Source: Persicitalea jodogahamensis
GTDB taxonomy: Bacteria > Bacteroidota > Bacteroidia > Cytophagales > Spirosomataceae
Assembly (NCBI RefSeq): GCF_014651615.1
Contig: NZ_BMXF01000010.1
Location: 1 to 49,464 of the forward strand
Length of the DNA: 49,464 nt
Direction: 5' to 3'
Shown: positions 1 to 9,109 of the stretch, in pieces
How the letters are laid out: the number at the start of each line of letters is the position of its first letter
Position numbering within the stretch: the stretch's first letter is position 1
Made by a program: the position numbers and the translations under genes
Notes under the pieces: model-generated
Told to the model about the DNA's origin: nothing
Databases searched by the model: none
Seen by the model: the letters and a program-made list of their open reading frames with translations, nothing else

Positions 1-126
1 CGGGCGATGACTTCGGGGCGGCACTCAAGGTGGTGCGTGAACTACAAACCGGAAAGCGGCGCAGGCTGCCCGATCAGCCACCGAGCGACTTCATGTAGCC
101 CGGCTGGCGGTAGTTCGTTCTCAATG
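1..126 (+). pseudogene. tnpA: Tn3-family transposase (TnpA) internal fragment, left copy
   Basis: Reading the plus strand from base 3 gives GDDFGAALKVVRELQTGK, then RRRLPDQPPSDFM, then a TAG stop, PGWR, a second TAG stop and FVLN. This continues the reading frame seen in the larger transposase remnant at the right end of the window, and both copies carry the same two in-frame TAG codons. The fragment stops matching at base 126, where it runs into an inverted resolvase fragment. It is a piece from the middle of a Tn3-type transposase, cannot be functional, and continues off the window to the left. Assignment rests on its continuity with recognisable TnpA sequence on the right. Confidence 0.7.
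1..126. repeat. Left arm of 126-bp inverted repeat at the window ends
   Basis: Bases 1-126 match the reverse complement of 49339-49464 with three mismatches (positions 64, 88 and 94). The match ends abruptly at base 126. The repeated sequence is internal tnpA coding sequence, not a transposon terminus. The length is close to a common assembler k-mer size, so the window may simply end where a multi-copy transposase could not be resolved. Confidence 0.95.
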
Positions 127-309
127 TACCACCGTCTCGCCCGCTCGCAGGAGCGATAGCATTTCATCCAGCGCGGGCCGCTGCGTGGCCATGCCGCTGA
201 TCTTCTCCTCAAAGATGCGGTCACAACCGTGACGTTGTAAGGCGTCAAGTTGGGTGTCGGTATTCTGATCAGCAGCCGAAACCCTGGCATATCCGAAAAT
301 CCGGTTCAT
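121..309 (-). pseudogene. tnpR: Truncated serine resolvase (TnpR N-terminus)
   Basis: The 62-residue frame begins MNRIFGYARVSAADQNTDTQ, the canonical start of a small serine recombinase, with the nucleophile Ser11 in the YARVS motif. It runs to LLRAGETVV, just before the place where resolvases normally carry VWRLDRLGRS, and then ends in His-stop inside the inverted tnpA fragment. Only about the first third of the catalytic domain is present; the rest of that domain and the DNA-binding helix-turn-helix are missing, so it should be inactive. Its 3' end abuts the 3' side of a tnpA fragment on the other strand, which is not the arrangement of an intact Tn3 element and points to a deletion or inversion. 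Confidence 0.85.
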
Positions 310-955
310 AAAGGCTCAACAAGTTAGGTTCATCAAAGAAAAGCACGAATTGCACCTGAATCTACTTTCTGGACCCTGTTTTTGAGGCCATACCTTTCTG
401 ACCCCCCCATGCGGGGTTCAGAAAGGTATGGCTTGTTGGACCAGTCATACCCAGGATTTATGAATTTTGTAATAAGCCACTTCGATAAAAATTTTCGTGA
501 GATCGACGCCAGTCTTTACCTAGGGATACTTAGGGATAGTTAAGATATTTGGGGCGGTCATCACCTTGGTCTCTTGGAAATACCATCGCACCCCCTCGCA
601 GTTGCTGGATGAAATACCCAAGGTATTTTCCGGGGAATTCCAGTTGAGTCATGACCCGTCCCCATTTCCCCTAGGCCTACGAATACCCAGGATATGTTTT
701 TATCCGGTAGGGAATACCCCTGCCTGAGGGCTGGGATTCGGCCTAACGCCGCCCGAGCAGGTATTGCCAGGGGTATTTTTGAGGAATTACGGGGGCTCTC
801 TGGGTATTTCTCGGGGTATGTCCACCGATCACACCCGGTATTTCCAGGCGAAATACAACTGGTATTACTCCTAAGGGCACGGGTAACTCTTCGAGAAACC
901 TATCTTTGCTATTAGGAATCCCCCCAACTAAAACCCAACTCACTTTCCACAATCC
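310..955. other. Gene-free region with a GGTATT/AATACC hexamer cluster
   Basis: No credible gene lies here. From 579 to 866 the hexamer GGTATT or its complement occurs ten times exactly: AATACC at 579, 613, 682 and 713; GGTATT at 622, 760, 772, 803, 837 and 861. Near matches occur around 427, 815 and 850. The neighbourhoods look alike, roughly GGGTATTTCC. The copies at 613-618 and 622-627 form a palindrome. The block ends about 90 bases before hsdM, so it may be an operator array or leader for the restriction operon, or a decayed repeat. Confidence 0.75.
387..432. repeat. Perfect 15-bp inverted repeat with GC-rich tip
   Basis: Bases 387-401 (GCCATACCTTTCTGA) are the exact reverse complement of 418-432. 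The C-run and G-run between them extend the stem by about four pairs with a bulge. It lies just upstream of the resolvase fragment, in gene-free DNA. It could be a terminator-like hairpin, a decayed insertion-sequence end or a recombination site; nothing distinguishes these. Confidence 0.7.
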
Positions 956-3400
956 ATGGCCGTTAAAAAATCTGAATTATATAGTTCCCTGTGGGCAAGT
1001 TGCGACGAGCTGCGGGGCAGCATGGACGCCAGCCAGTACAAAGACTACGTGCTGGTGATGCTGTTCATGAAGTATGTCTCCGATAAGCAGGATCCTATGA
1101 TCGAACTTCCTGCCGGGGCCAGCTTCGCTGACATGGTCCGACAGAAGGGCCAGCCGGACATCGGCGATAAAATCAACAAGATCATCGGCGCCTTTGCCGA
1201 AGCCAATAGCCTGACGGGGATCATTACCGTGGCGGACTTCAATGACCCCGAAAAACTGGGCCGGGGCAAGGAAATGGTCGACCGACTGACCAACCTGGTG
1301 GCTATTTTTCAGAAGCCCGAACTCGATTTCAGCGACAACCGCGCCGAAAACGACGACCTGCTGGGCGACGCCTACGAGTACCTGATGCGCCACTTTGCCA
1401 CCGAGAGCGGTAAGAGCAAGGGCCAGTTTTACACGCCCTCGGAAGTGTCGCGAATTATGGCGAAGGTCATCAGCATTGAGAAGTCACAAAGCCAGGCCGA
1501 GACCATTTATGATCCCACCTGTGGTTCGGGTTCTTTACTTTTGAAAGCCGCCGATGAATCCCCGCACGGCATTACGATCTACGGACAGGAAAACGACAAC
1601 GCCACCCGCGCCCTGGCCGTGATGAACATGTGGCTGCACGGCAACGCCGACGCCGACATCCGGCAGGGCAATACGCTGGCGTCGCCGCAGTTTACCGACG
1701 CCGACAACAGCGAGCTAAAGACCTTCGACTATGCCGTGGCCAACCCGCCATTCAGCTACAAGTCCTGGATGAACGGCCTGGACCCTGCCAACGACGTTTA
1801 CAGCCGGTTCGACGGCTACGATGCTGCGCCGCCTAAGAAGAACGGCGACTTCGCCTTCCTGCTGCACCTGATCAAGTCGCTCAAATCCAAGGGCAAGGCC
1901 TGCATCGTTCTGCCGCTGGGCGTACTGTTCCGGGGCAATGCTGAGTCGGACATCCGTAAGAAGCTGATTCAGCGGGGCTACATCAAGGGCATCATCGGCC
2001 TGCCGCCTAACCTGTTCTACGGTACGGGCATTGCGGCTTCGCTCATCGTGATCGACAAGGAAGACGCCCCCCGCCGTACCCACATTTTCATGATCGACGC
2101 CAGCCGGGGCTTTATCAAGGACGGGAACAAGAACCGCCTGCGTGAGCAGGACATTCACCGCATGGTGGATACCTTCAACCAGCGGATCGAGATTCCGGGG
2201 TATTCGCGGAGTATTCCGCTGGACGAAATCGCTGATTCCAAGAACGACTACAACCTCAATATTCCCCGCTACATCGACAGCCAGCAGGAAGAAGACGTGC
2301 AGGACATCGCCGCCCACCTGCTGGGTGGTATCCCCAAGCGCGACGTGGATGCCTTGCAGAAGTACTGGACCGTGTACCCTTCCCTCAAAGCGGAGCTGTT
2401 TTCGATCATGCCTTCCCGGCCCAACTACTATCAGCTCAACCAACCCATTGCCGACATCAAGCATGCCATTTTTCAGCATCCGGAGTTTACGGCCTTCGGG
2501 GCGCAAATGGTGGCCGTTTTTGACGAGTGGAAGACCCGCACCGTAGACTACGCCAAAGCGCTGGACAAGGGCCTACACCCCAAGACCGAGATTCACCGGT
2601 TGTCGGAGCAGCTGCTGCGGCAGTATGCCAACCGCCCCCTCACCGATCCTTACGCCATCTACCAGCATCTGATGGACTACTGGGCAGAAACCATGCAGGA
2701 CGACTTTTACGAACTAACCGCCGACGGCTGGGCGGCCGGCAAAGTGGTGAAGCGCCTGATGAAAACTACTAAAAAGGGCGATAAGGAAATCCAGAAACCT
2801 ATCCCCGGCCTGGAAGGACTGGAAGGCCAGTTGATTCCGCCCGCGCTGATGGTACAGGAGTACTTTGCCACCGAGCAAGCCGCCATCGACGCACTGGAAG
2901 CCGAGGCCGAGAGCCTGAACGCAACCATGGACGAGCTGCGCGAAGAGCACGGCGGCGAGGACGGCCTGCTAACCAACGCCACCGATGACAAAGGCAAGAT
3001 CAGCAAGGGCAACCTGGCCAAAGCCATCAAGGAGCTGGGCAAGCGCACCGCCGATACCGCCGACGAGTACGATATGCTGCAAACCTACCGTAAAGCCATG
3101 GAGGCCGAAAAGAAGGTGCAGGACCGCATCAAACTAGCCCGCATCGAGCTGGAGCGGGATGTGATCGACCAGTACCCCCGGCTATCCATCGACGAAATAA
3201 AAACCGTGGTGGTGGAGCAGAAGTGGATGCGTACCCTGGAAGAGCGCATCGGTACCGAGATGGACAACATCAGCCACCGCCTCACGCAGCGCATCCGCGA
3301 GCTGGCCGAACGCTACGAAACGCCGCTGCCCGAGTTGGAAACCGACGTGGAAGAAATCGAGCAGCGGGTAAAGGGCCATTTGGCGGCGATGGGGTTCTGA
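956..3400 (+). CDS. hsdM: Type I restriction-modification DNA methyltransferase subunit (HsdM)
   Basis: This is the modification subunit, an N6-adenine DNA methyltransferase acting with HsdS to methylate host sites and with HsdR to cut unmodified DNA. Residues 1-150 form the helical HsdM N-terminal domain. The S-adenosylmethionine motif DPTCGSGSLLLKA lies at about 186-198 and the catalytic NPPF motif at 263-266. At 814 residues it is much longer than the usual 500-550; the extra C-terminal part (about 470-814) is charged and helical, probably a coiled-coil extension. The ATG at 956 precedes a clean HsdM N-terminus. It is the first gene of the restriction operon. Confidence 0.95.
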   Translation: MAVKKSELYSSLWASCDELRGSMDASQYKDYVLVMLFMKYVSDKQDPMIELPAGASFADMVRQKGQPDIGDKINKIIGAFAEANSLTGIITVADFNDPEKLGRGKEMVDRLTNLVAIFQKPELDFSDNRAENDDLLGDAYEYLMRHFATESGKSKGQFYTPSEVSRIMAKVISIEKSQSQAETIYDPTCGSGSLLLKAADESPHGITIYGQENDNATRALAVMNMWLHGNADADIRQGNTLASPQFTDADNSELKTFDYAVANPPFSYKSWMNGLDPANDVYSRFDGYDAAPPKKNGDFAFLLHLIKSLKSKGKACIVLPLGVLFRGNAESDIRKKLIQRGYIKGIIGLPPNLFYGTGIAASLIVIDKEDAPRRTHIFMIDASRGFIKDGNKNRLREQDIHRMVDTFNQRIEIPGYSRSIPLDEIADSKNDYNLNIPRYIDSQQEEDVQDIAAHLLGGIPKRDVDALQKYWTVYPSLKAELFSIMPSRPNYYQLNQPIADIKHAIFQHPEFTAFGAQMVAVFDEWKTRTVDYAKALDKGLHPKTEIHRLSEQLLRQYANRPLTDPYAIYQHLMDYWAETMQDDFYELTADGWAAGKVVKRLMKTTKKGDKEIQKPIPGLEGLEGQLIPPALMVQEYFATEQAAIDALEAEAESLNATMDELREEHGGEDGLLTNATDDKGKISKGNLAKAIKELGKRTADTADEYDMLQTYRKAMEAEKKVQDRIKLARIELERDVIDQYPRLSIDEIKTVVVEQKWMRTLEERIGTEMDNISHRLTQRIRELAERYETPLPELETDVEEIEQRVKGHLAAMGF

Positions 3401-3442
3401 GGATTTTCTTATCGTGAATTAACACAGATTACGGTAAAGAGC

Positions 3443-3471
3443 CAATTCGCCAGGCGGCGTCTGGCGAATTG
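3443..3471. repeat. 11-bp stem-loop between hsdM and the DUF1016 gene
   Basis: CAATTCGCCAG at 3443-3453 is exactly complementary to 3461-3471, with a 7-base loop. There is no following T-run, so it is more likely a REP-like element or an RNA-processing hairpin in the operon transcript than a terminator. Confidence 0.6.
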
Positions 3472-3526
3472 AAATTCGGTCAAAAGAAGACAATTTGAAG
3501 CTACCGGCCCCGGAAAGAAAGCACCC

Positions 3527-4555
3527 ATGAACGAAAATCTATCGCCCCTTGCGTCCGTTACCACCGACGTGAAGCAACTGATCGAGCAGAGCCGCCACAA
3601 AGTGGCCCTGGCCATCAATGCCGAGCTTACCCTCCTGTACTGGAATGTGGGCAGGCGCATCAACCAGGACGTGCTCGGCAACGAACGCGCCGAATACGGA
3701 CAGCAGGTGGTCAAGTCCCTGGCCAGGCAGCTCACCGAGGAGTATGGCAAAGGCTGGGGCGAAAAGCAACTCCGGCAATGCATGCAGTTTGCCGCCGTTT
3801 TTCCCGATGAACAAATTGTATACACACTGTGTAGACAATTGACCTGGTCGCATTTGCGACTGGTCATCTACCTGGATGATCCGGTAAAACGCGCTTTTTA
3901 CCTGGAAATCTGTATTCACGAACGGTGGAGCGTGCGAACCTTCCGGGAGCGTATCCAGTCGATGCTCTATGAGCGGACTGCTATCAGCCGCAAGCCCGAA
4001 GAAACGATCCTGAACGACCTGGCCCTGCTGCGCGACGAGCAGCAGCTATCGCCTGATCTGGTGTTTCGTGACCCCTATCTGCTGGATTTTCTGGGCATGG
4101 CGGATACCTACTCCGAGAAGGATCTGGAAACCTCCATCATCGTGGAGCTGCAGCGCTTCCTCACGGAGCTGGGCAGCGACTTTGCGTTCCTGGCCCGACA
4201 GAAGCGCATCACGATCGACCACCGCGACTACTACATCGACCTGCTATTTTACCACCGCCGCCTCAAATGCCTGGTGGCCATCGATCTGAAAATAGGTGAG
4301 TTTGAAGCGGCCTACAAGGGGCAAATGGAGCTATACCTGAGGTACCTGGAAAAGCACGAACGGGTGGAAGGCGAGAGTACCCCCATCGGCCTCATACTAT
4401 GCACGGGCAAAAACGAGGAACACATCGAACTGATGCAGCTGGATCAAAGCAATATACGGGTAGCGGATTACCTGACCGCGCTTCCCTCACAAAGCGTGCT
4501 GCAAGACCGGCTGCATAAAGCAATCGAGATTGCCCGCCAGAAGTTGAGTAGTTGA
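3527..4555 (+). CDS. DUF1016 (YhcG-like) PDDEXK nuclease-domain protein
   Basis: The 342-residue protein matches the DUF1016/YhcG architecture: a helical N-terminal domain (about 10-165), then a C-terminal PD-(D/E)XK nuclease fold. Visible catalytic residues are Glu207, Asp238 in YYIDLLFY, and Asp253-x-Lys255 in AIDLKIG. Family members commonly sit inside or beside type I restriction operons, as here between hsdM and hsdS; their role is not established and may be defence or repair. The active-site set appears complete. Codons around residues 96-104 (EQIVYTLCRQ) overlap a palindrome at 3815-3839 that is repeated upstream of hsdR. Confidence 0.9.
   Translation: MNENLSPLASVTTDVKQLIEQSRHKVALAINAELTLLYWNVGRRINQDVLGNERAEYGQQVVKSLARQLTEEYGKGWGEKQLRQCMQFAAVFPDEQIVYTLCRQLTWSHLRLVIYLDDPVKRAFYLEICIHERWSVRTFRERIQSMLYERTAISRKPEETILNDLALLRDEQQLSPDLVFRDPYLLDFLGMADTYSEKDLETSIIVELQRFLTELGSDFAFLARQKRITIDHRDYYIDLLFYHRRLKCLVAIDLKIGEFEAAYKGQMELYLRYLEKHERVEGESTPIGLILCTGKNEEHIELMQLDQSNIRVADYLTALPSQSVLQDRLHKAIEIARQKLSS
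3815..3839. repeat. 25-bp palindromic element, copy inside the DUF1016 gene
   Basis: The sequence ATTGTATACACACTGTGTAG followed by ACAAT forms a near-perfect dyad and matches the element at 5901-5925 at 21 of 25 positions. Here it is in frame and encodes part of IVYTLCRQ. Confidence 0.65.
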
Positions 4556-4608
4556 TACATTAAGATAGCCCAAATTTTGAAAACAGAAAAATACATTAAT
4601 AGCCTGAC

Positions 4609-5841
4609 ATGGTAGAAAGTACTGAAATACAAGCAGCGTTTAAGGAAACGGAAGTGGGAAGAATTCCAAGTGATTGGGGGGTCAGACTCATCGCCGATTT
4701 AACGTCTCTAATGACAAACGGGTTTGTTGGGATTGTTAAAACCCATTACACAGACTTTGATCATGGTGTATTATATATTCAAGGATATAATGTCGAAGAA
4801 AACGCTTTCAATTTTAATGGAATAAAGAGGGTTACGAATGATTTCCATAGTAAACATGAGAAATCTAGTCTTAAAAAGGGAGATTTATTAACAGTTCAAA
4901 CTGGTGATATAGGAGTAACCACGGTAGTACCAGAGCAACTAGTTGGAGCAAATTGTCATGCTCTAATCATAACTCGTTTTAAGAAAAATACAGCAGAACC
5001 ATTTTTTTATAGCTATTATTTTAATTTTTCTGTTGGAAGAAGAAGACTAAAAGAAATAGAAACAGGATCAACAATGAAGCATATCAATGTAGGTGATATG
5101 ATCAAAATGTTGATTCCTTATCCTCCTCTATCTGAGCAAACGGCCATTGCCACGGCCCTGAACGATGCCGATGCGCTCATTACCCAACTGGAAAAACTCA
5201 TCGCCAAGAAGCGGGCCATCAAGCAAGGTACCATGCAGGAGCTGCTCAAACCCAAAGAGGGGTGGGAGGTGAAGCGGTTGGGGGAAGTGGCAGAAGTTGT
5301 TGGTGGCGGTACACCTAGTTCGTTCAATTCAAGTTATTGGAAGGGCGATGTGAACTGGTTCACTCCTACTGAAATTGGTGATAAGAAATACACCTATGAA
5401 AGTGTAAGAAAAATTTCAAAAGAAGGTCTTACAAATAGTTCAGCAAAAATTTTACCAATTGGTGCTATACTTTTGACAAGCAGAGCAAGTATAGGAGATA
5501 TAAGTATATTAATGTTAGAGGGTTGTACCAATCAGGGGTTTCAATCTTTGATCGCAAAACCAGGATACTATAATGAATTCTTATACTATTTAACCCTTAC
5601 AATTAAGCCTTTGCTAATACAAAATGCCAGTGGAAGTACCTTCTTAGAGATTAGTCCCAATAAATTAAGATCAATTGAGCTTTGTGTTCCTCCTACCAAA
5701 GAAGTGCAACTCGAAATAGCCCAAACCCTTTCCGATATGGACTCGGAAATAGAGCTTCTGGAAAAGAAGCTGGCCAAGTACCAACGCGTGAAACAGGGCA
5801 TGATGCAGAATCTGCTCACAGGAAAAATCAGGCTGGTATGA
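4609..5841 (+). CDS. hsdS: Type I restriction specificity subunit (HsdS)
   Basis: HsdS sets the DNA target of the HsdM/HsdR complex. The 410-residue protein has the classic two-fold design: target-recognition domain 1 (about residues 15-170), a conserved helical spacer (about 170-220, LSEQTAIATALNDADALITQ), target-recognition domain 2 (about 222-365), and a second helical repeat ending KQGMMQNLLTGKIRLV. The two recognition-domain segments (about 4680-5120 and 5310-5690) are visibly AT-rich, while the helical spacers and flanking genes are GC-rich. This mosaic is expected when recognition domains are swapped in by recombination. The gene is intact. Confidence 0.93.
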   Translation: MVESTEIQAAFKETEVGRIPSDWGVRLIADLTSLMTNGFVGIVKTHYTDFDHGVLYIQGYNVEENAFNFNGIKRVTNDFHSKHEKSSLKKGDLLTVQTGDIGVTTVVPEQLVGANCHALIITRFKKNTAEPFFYSYYFNFSVGRRRLKEIETGSTMKHINVGDMIKMLIPYPPLSEQTAIATALNDADALITQLEKLIAKKRAIKQGTMQELLKPKEGWEVKRLGEVAEVVGGGTPSSFNSSYWKGDVNWFTPTEIGDKKYTYESVRKISKEGLTNSSAKILPIGAILLTSRASIGDISILMLEGCTNQGFQSLIAKPGYYNEFLYYLTLTIKPLLIQNASGSTFLEISPNKLRSIELCVPPTKEVQLEIAQTLSDMDSEIELLEKKLAKYQRVKQGMMQNLLTGKIRLV

Positions 5842-5900
5842 GCGGGTGGTTGAATCATCGCTATACTGTCGCGACAATTGCCGTCGAAGTCCTAAATCGA

Positions 5901-5925
5901 ATTGTCTACGCAGCGTGTAGACAAT
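5901..5925. repeat. 25-bp palindromic element upstream of hsdR
   Basis: ATTGTCTAC at 5901-5909 is the exact complement of GTAGACAAT at 5917-5925. The element matches 3815-3839 at 21 of 25 positions. The plus-strand frame across it reads NRIVYAACRQ then stop, resembling EQIVYTLCRQ in the DUF1016 protein, so it is either a short mobile palindrome or a remnant of a second DUF1016 copy. Confidence 0.65.
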
Positions 5926-5962
5926 AAAACCCTCCTAAACCCTTCAACACACCACAAAACCA

Positions 5963-8900
5963 ATGAGTAAAGTCGGCAAAATTGAACGGGAGACCCAGAA
6001 CCGCCTCGTCCGGCTGTTCCAGCATGAACTCGGCTATCGCAACCTGGGCAATTGGGAGGATCGTGCCAACAACAGCCACATCGAAGAAGACCTGCTGACA
6101 AAGTACCTTAGCCAGCAGGGATACAGCCCCGTACTCATCACCAAAGCCCTCTACGAGCTGGTCAAGGTAGCCAACGACCAAAGTAAGTCGCTTTATGACG
6201 TCAACAAAGAAGTGTATTCGCTCTTACGGTATGGCGTAAACGTTCAGGCCGAAATCGGGCAAAACCGCCAGACCGTCTGGCTCATCGACTGGGAGCACCC
6301 GGAGGCCAACGACTTTGCGGTCGCCGAAGAAGTGAGCATTCAGGGCAAACACAAAAAGCGACCCGACCTGGTAGTGTACGTCAACGGCATCGCCCTGGGC
6401 GTGTTGGAACTCAAACGTAGCACCGTGTCCATCTCCGAGGGCATCCGCCAGAACCTGGACAACCAGAAGCAGATCTTCATCAAAAACTTCTACTCCACCG
6501 TCCAGCTGGTCATGGCCGGCAGCGACACCGAGGGCCTGGCCTACGCCGCCATCGACACCAAGGAGAAGTACTTCCTGAAATGGAAGGAAGTGAGCGAGGA
6601 AACCAACAAGGACCACCCGTACCTGCTGCAACTCACCCGCCCCCTGCGCGAGCGTACCGCCCGCTACGACTACCCGCTGGACCGCAACGTGGTGGAGCTG
6701 CTGCACAAGAACCGTTTCCTGGAAATCCTGCACGACTTCATCGTCTACGACCGCGGCCAGAAGAAGCTCTGCCGTCCCAACCAGTACTTTGGCATCAAAG
6801 CCGCGCAGGATTTCATCCATCGCCGCGAGGGGGGCATCCTGTGGCACACGCAGGGCAGCGGCAAGAGCCTGACCATGGTGTGGCTCACCAAGTGGATTAG
6901 GGAGTACAACCCCAACGGCCGGGTACTCATCATCACCGACCGCGAGGAACTCGACGAACAGATCGAAAAAGTGTACCTGGGGGTGAATGAAAGCATCTAC
7001 CGCACCACGAGCGGGCGCGACCTGCTGGCCCAGCTCAATGCTCCCTCGCCCTGGCTGCTGTGTTCGCTCATCCACAAGTTTGCCGGCAAGGAGGAAGTGG
7101 ACGAAAAAGACATGGAAAGCTACCTGGCCGACCTGCGCCGGAGCATCCCGTCGGACTTCAAGGCCAAAGGCGACCTGTACGTGTTCGTGGACGAATGCCA
7201 CCGCACCCAGACCGGCAAGCTGCACCAGGCCATGAAGCAGTTTCTGCCCGAGGCGCTGTTCATCGGTTTTACGGGTACCCCCCTGCTCAAATCCGACAAG
7301 CAGACCAGCCTGGAAGTGTTCGGGCGCTACATCCATACTTACAAATTCAACGAGGCCGTGCAGGATAAAGTGGTGCTGGACCTGCGCTACGAAGCCCGCG
7401 ACATCGAGCAGAACATCCGCTCGGCGGAACGGATCGACGAATGGTTCGAGCTCAAAACCCGCGGCCTGACCGACTTCGCCAAAGCCGAACTGAAACAAAA
7501 GTGGGGTACCTTGAAGAAGGTGTTCAGCTCCAAGTCACGCCTGGAAAAAATCGTGATGGATATGATGCTGGACATGGCGCGGAAAGAGCGCCTGCAAAAT
7601 GGCCGGGGAAACGCCCTGCTGGTATCGGACAGCATCTACAATGCCTGCCGCTACTATGAGCTGTTTCGCCAGGCGGGCCTGAAAAACGTGGCTATCGTGA
7701 CCTCCTTCGTTCCTACCCACGCCGACATCAAGGGCGAGGAAACGGGGGAGGGGTACACCGAGAAATTGCAGCGGTATGAGATCTACCGACGGATGCTGGC
7801 CGACTACTTCAACGAAGATCCCGACACGGCCATCAACAAAGTGGACGAATTCGAGAAGCAGGTCAAGAAGAAATTCGTGGACGAACCCGCTCAGATGAAG
7901 CTGTTGATCGTCGTCAACAAACTGCTCACCGGCTTCGATGCGCCGTCGGCCACGTATTTGTACATCGACAAGAAGCTCCGTGACCACGGCCTGTTTCAGG
8001 CCGTCTGCCGCGTCAACCGCCTGGACGGCGACGACAAGGACTACGGCTATATCGTGGATTATATGGATTTGTTCAATAGCCTCGAACAGGCCTTTAACGA
8101 CTTCACCACCGACGCCTTCGGCAGCTACGAAAAAGCCGACATCGAAGGGCTGCTAAAAAGCCGCCTGACCAGTGGCCGGGAGCGCCTGGACAACGCCCTG
8201 GAAGCGATCAAAGCGCTGTGTGAGGTAGTGGAGCCACCGAAAGGTGATCTTGAGCACCAGCATTACTTCTGTGGTGATCCCAGCAATCCCGAAGACCTCA
8301 AAGACACCGAACCCCAACGCGTCGCCTTGTACAAACTCACCATCGCGCTGATTCGGGCCTACGCCAACATCGCCGATGAGATGAAGGAGGCCGGATACAG
8401 CGAAAAGGAAATCGAAACCATCCAGTCCGAAGTAAAGCACTTTGAAAACCTGCGGAAGGAAATCCAGCTAAAAAGCGGCGACTACATCGACTTAAAGCAG
8501 TACGAACCTGCCATGCGGCACCTACTGGACAGCTATATCGGAGCCGAAGAAAGCCGGATGCTGGCCAACTTCGATGATTTCAGTTTGGTAGAGCTATTGG
8601 TCAAGGAAGGCGAAGATGGCCTGAAGAACCTGCCGGAGTCCATGCGCAAGAATGAGAAAGCCATGGCCGAAACCATCGAAAACAACCTGCGGCGGGTTAT
8701 CATCGAGGAAAGCCTGGCTAACCCGGCTTACTACGAAAAGATGAGCACCCTGCTGAAAGAACTCATCCAGTTGCGCAAGGAAGCCACCATGGAATACCAA
8801 GAGTACCTGAAGCGGATGATCGCCCTGGCCGGCAAGGTAACCAAGCCGGAAAGTACCAATGCCTATCCGACCACGGTCAATACCGAAGCCAAAAGGGCAT

Positions 8901-9109
8901 TCTATGATAATATTGGCAAAAATGAAGCCCTGACCAACGACCTTGACCAGAAGATAAAGACGACTAAAAAAGACGGCTGGCGCAGTAACCCCCAAAAAAC
9001 CAAAGCCGTCAAATACGCCATCGAGGGAGTGCTGGACAAATACGAAGTAGAAGAGCCCAGCGCAGATTTTGTGCTGGAGCTAGTCATGAAGCACAAGAAT
9101 GAATACTAA
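5963..9109 (+). CDS. hsdR: Type I restriction endonuclease subunit (HsdR)
   Basis: HsdR is the ATP-driven translocase and nuclease of the restriction complex. The N-terminal nuclease domain shows PD at 134-135 and ExK at Glu149/Lys151 (GVLELKRS). The superfamily-2 helicase motor shows Walker A GSGKS (298-302), motif II DECH (410-413) and motif III TGTP (437-440). A long helical C-terminal region follows, used for assembly. At 1048 residues it is full length. The last codons overlap the start of the following metallopeptidase gene by 11 bases, suggesting translational coupling. No damage is seen, so the restriction system looks functional. Confidence 0.96.
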   Translation: MSKVGKIERETQNRLVRLFQHELGYRNLGNWEDRANNSHIEEDLLTKYLSQQGYSPVLITKALYELVKVANDQSKSLYDVNKEVYSLLRYGVNVQAEIGQNRQTVWLIDWEHPEANDFAVAEEVSIQGKHKKRPDLVVYVNGIALGVLELKRSTVSISEGIRQNLDNQKQIFIKNFYSTVQLVMAGSDTEGLAYAAIDTKEKYFLKWKEVSEETNKDHPYLLQLTRPLRERTARYDYPLDRNVVELLHKNRFLEILHDFIVYDRGQKKLCRPNQYFGIKAAQDFIHRREGGILWHTQGSGKSLTMVWLTKWIREYNPNGRVLIITDREELDEQIEKVYLGVNESIYRTTSGRDLLAQLNAPSPWLLCSLIHKFAGKEEVDEKDMESYLADLRRSIPSDFKAKGDLYVFVDECHRTQTGKLHQAMKQFLPEALFIGFTGTPLLKSDKQTSLEVFGRYIHTYKFNEAVQDKVVLDLRYEARDIEQNIRSAERIDEWFELKTRGLTDFAKAELKQKWGTLKKVFSSKSRLEKIVMDMMLDMARKERLQNGRGNALLVSDSIYNACRYYELFRQAGLKNVAIVTSFVPTHADIKGEETGEGYTEKLQRYEIYRRMLADYFNEDPDTAINKVDEFEKQVKKKFVDEPAQMKLLIVVNKLLTGFDAPSATYLYIDKKLRDHGLFQAVCRVNRLDGDDKDYGYIVDYMDLFNSLEQAFNDFTTDAFGSYEKADIEGLLKSRLTSGRERLDNALEAIKALCEVVEPPKGDLEHQHYFCGDPSNPEDLKDTEPQRVALYKLTIALIRAYANIADEMKEAGYSEKEIETIQSEVKHFENLRKEIQLKSGDYIDLKQYEPAMRHLLDSYIGAEESRMLANFDDFSLVELLVKEGEDGLKNLPESMRKNEKAMAETIENNLRRVIIEESLANPAYYEKMSTLLKELIQLRKEATMEYQEYLKRMIALAGKVTKPESTNAYPTTVNTEAKRAFYDNIGKNEALTNDLDQKIKTTKKDGWRSNPQKTKAVKYAIEGVLDKYEVEEPSADFVLELVMKHKNEY

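Noticed and set aside
579-866. GGTATT cluster as a CRISPR or tandem repeat
   Set aside because: The spacing is irregular and the orientation is mixed; only a short core is conserved.
6224-7498. 424-codon open frame antisense to hsdR
   Set aside because: It lies opposite a protein with all HsdR motifs and has the low-complexity Val/Leu/Gly/Asp composition typical of GC-rich antisense shadows.
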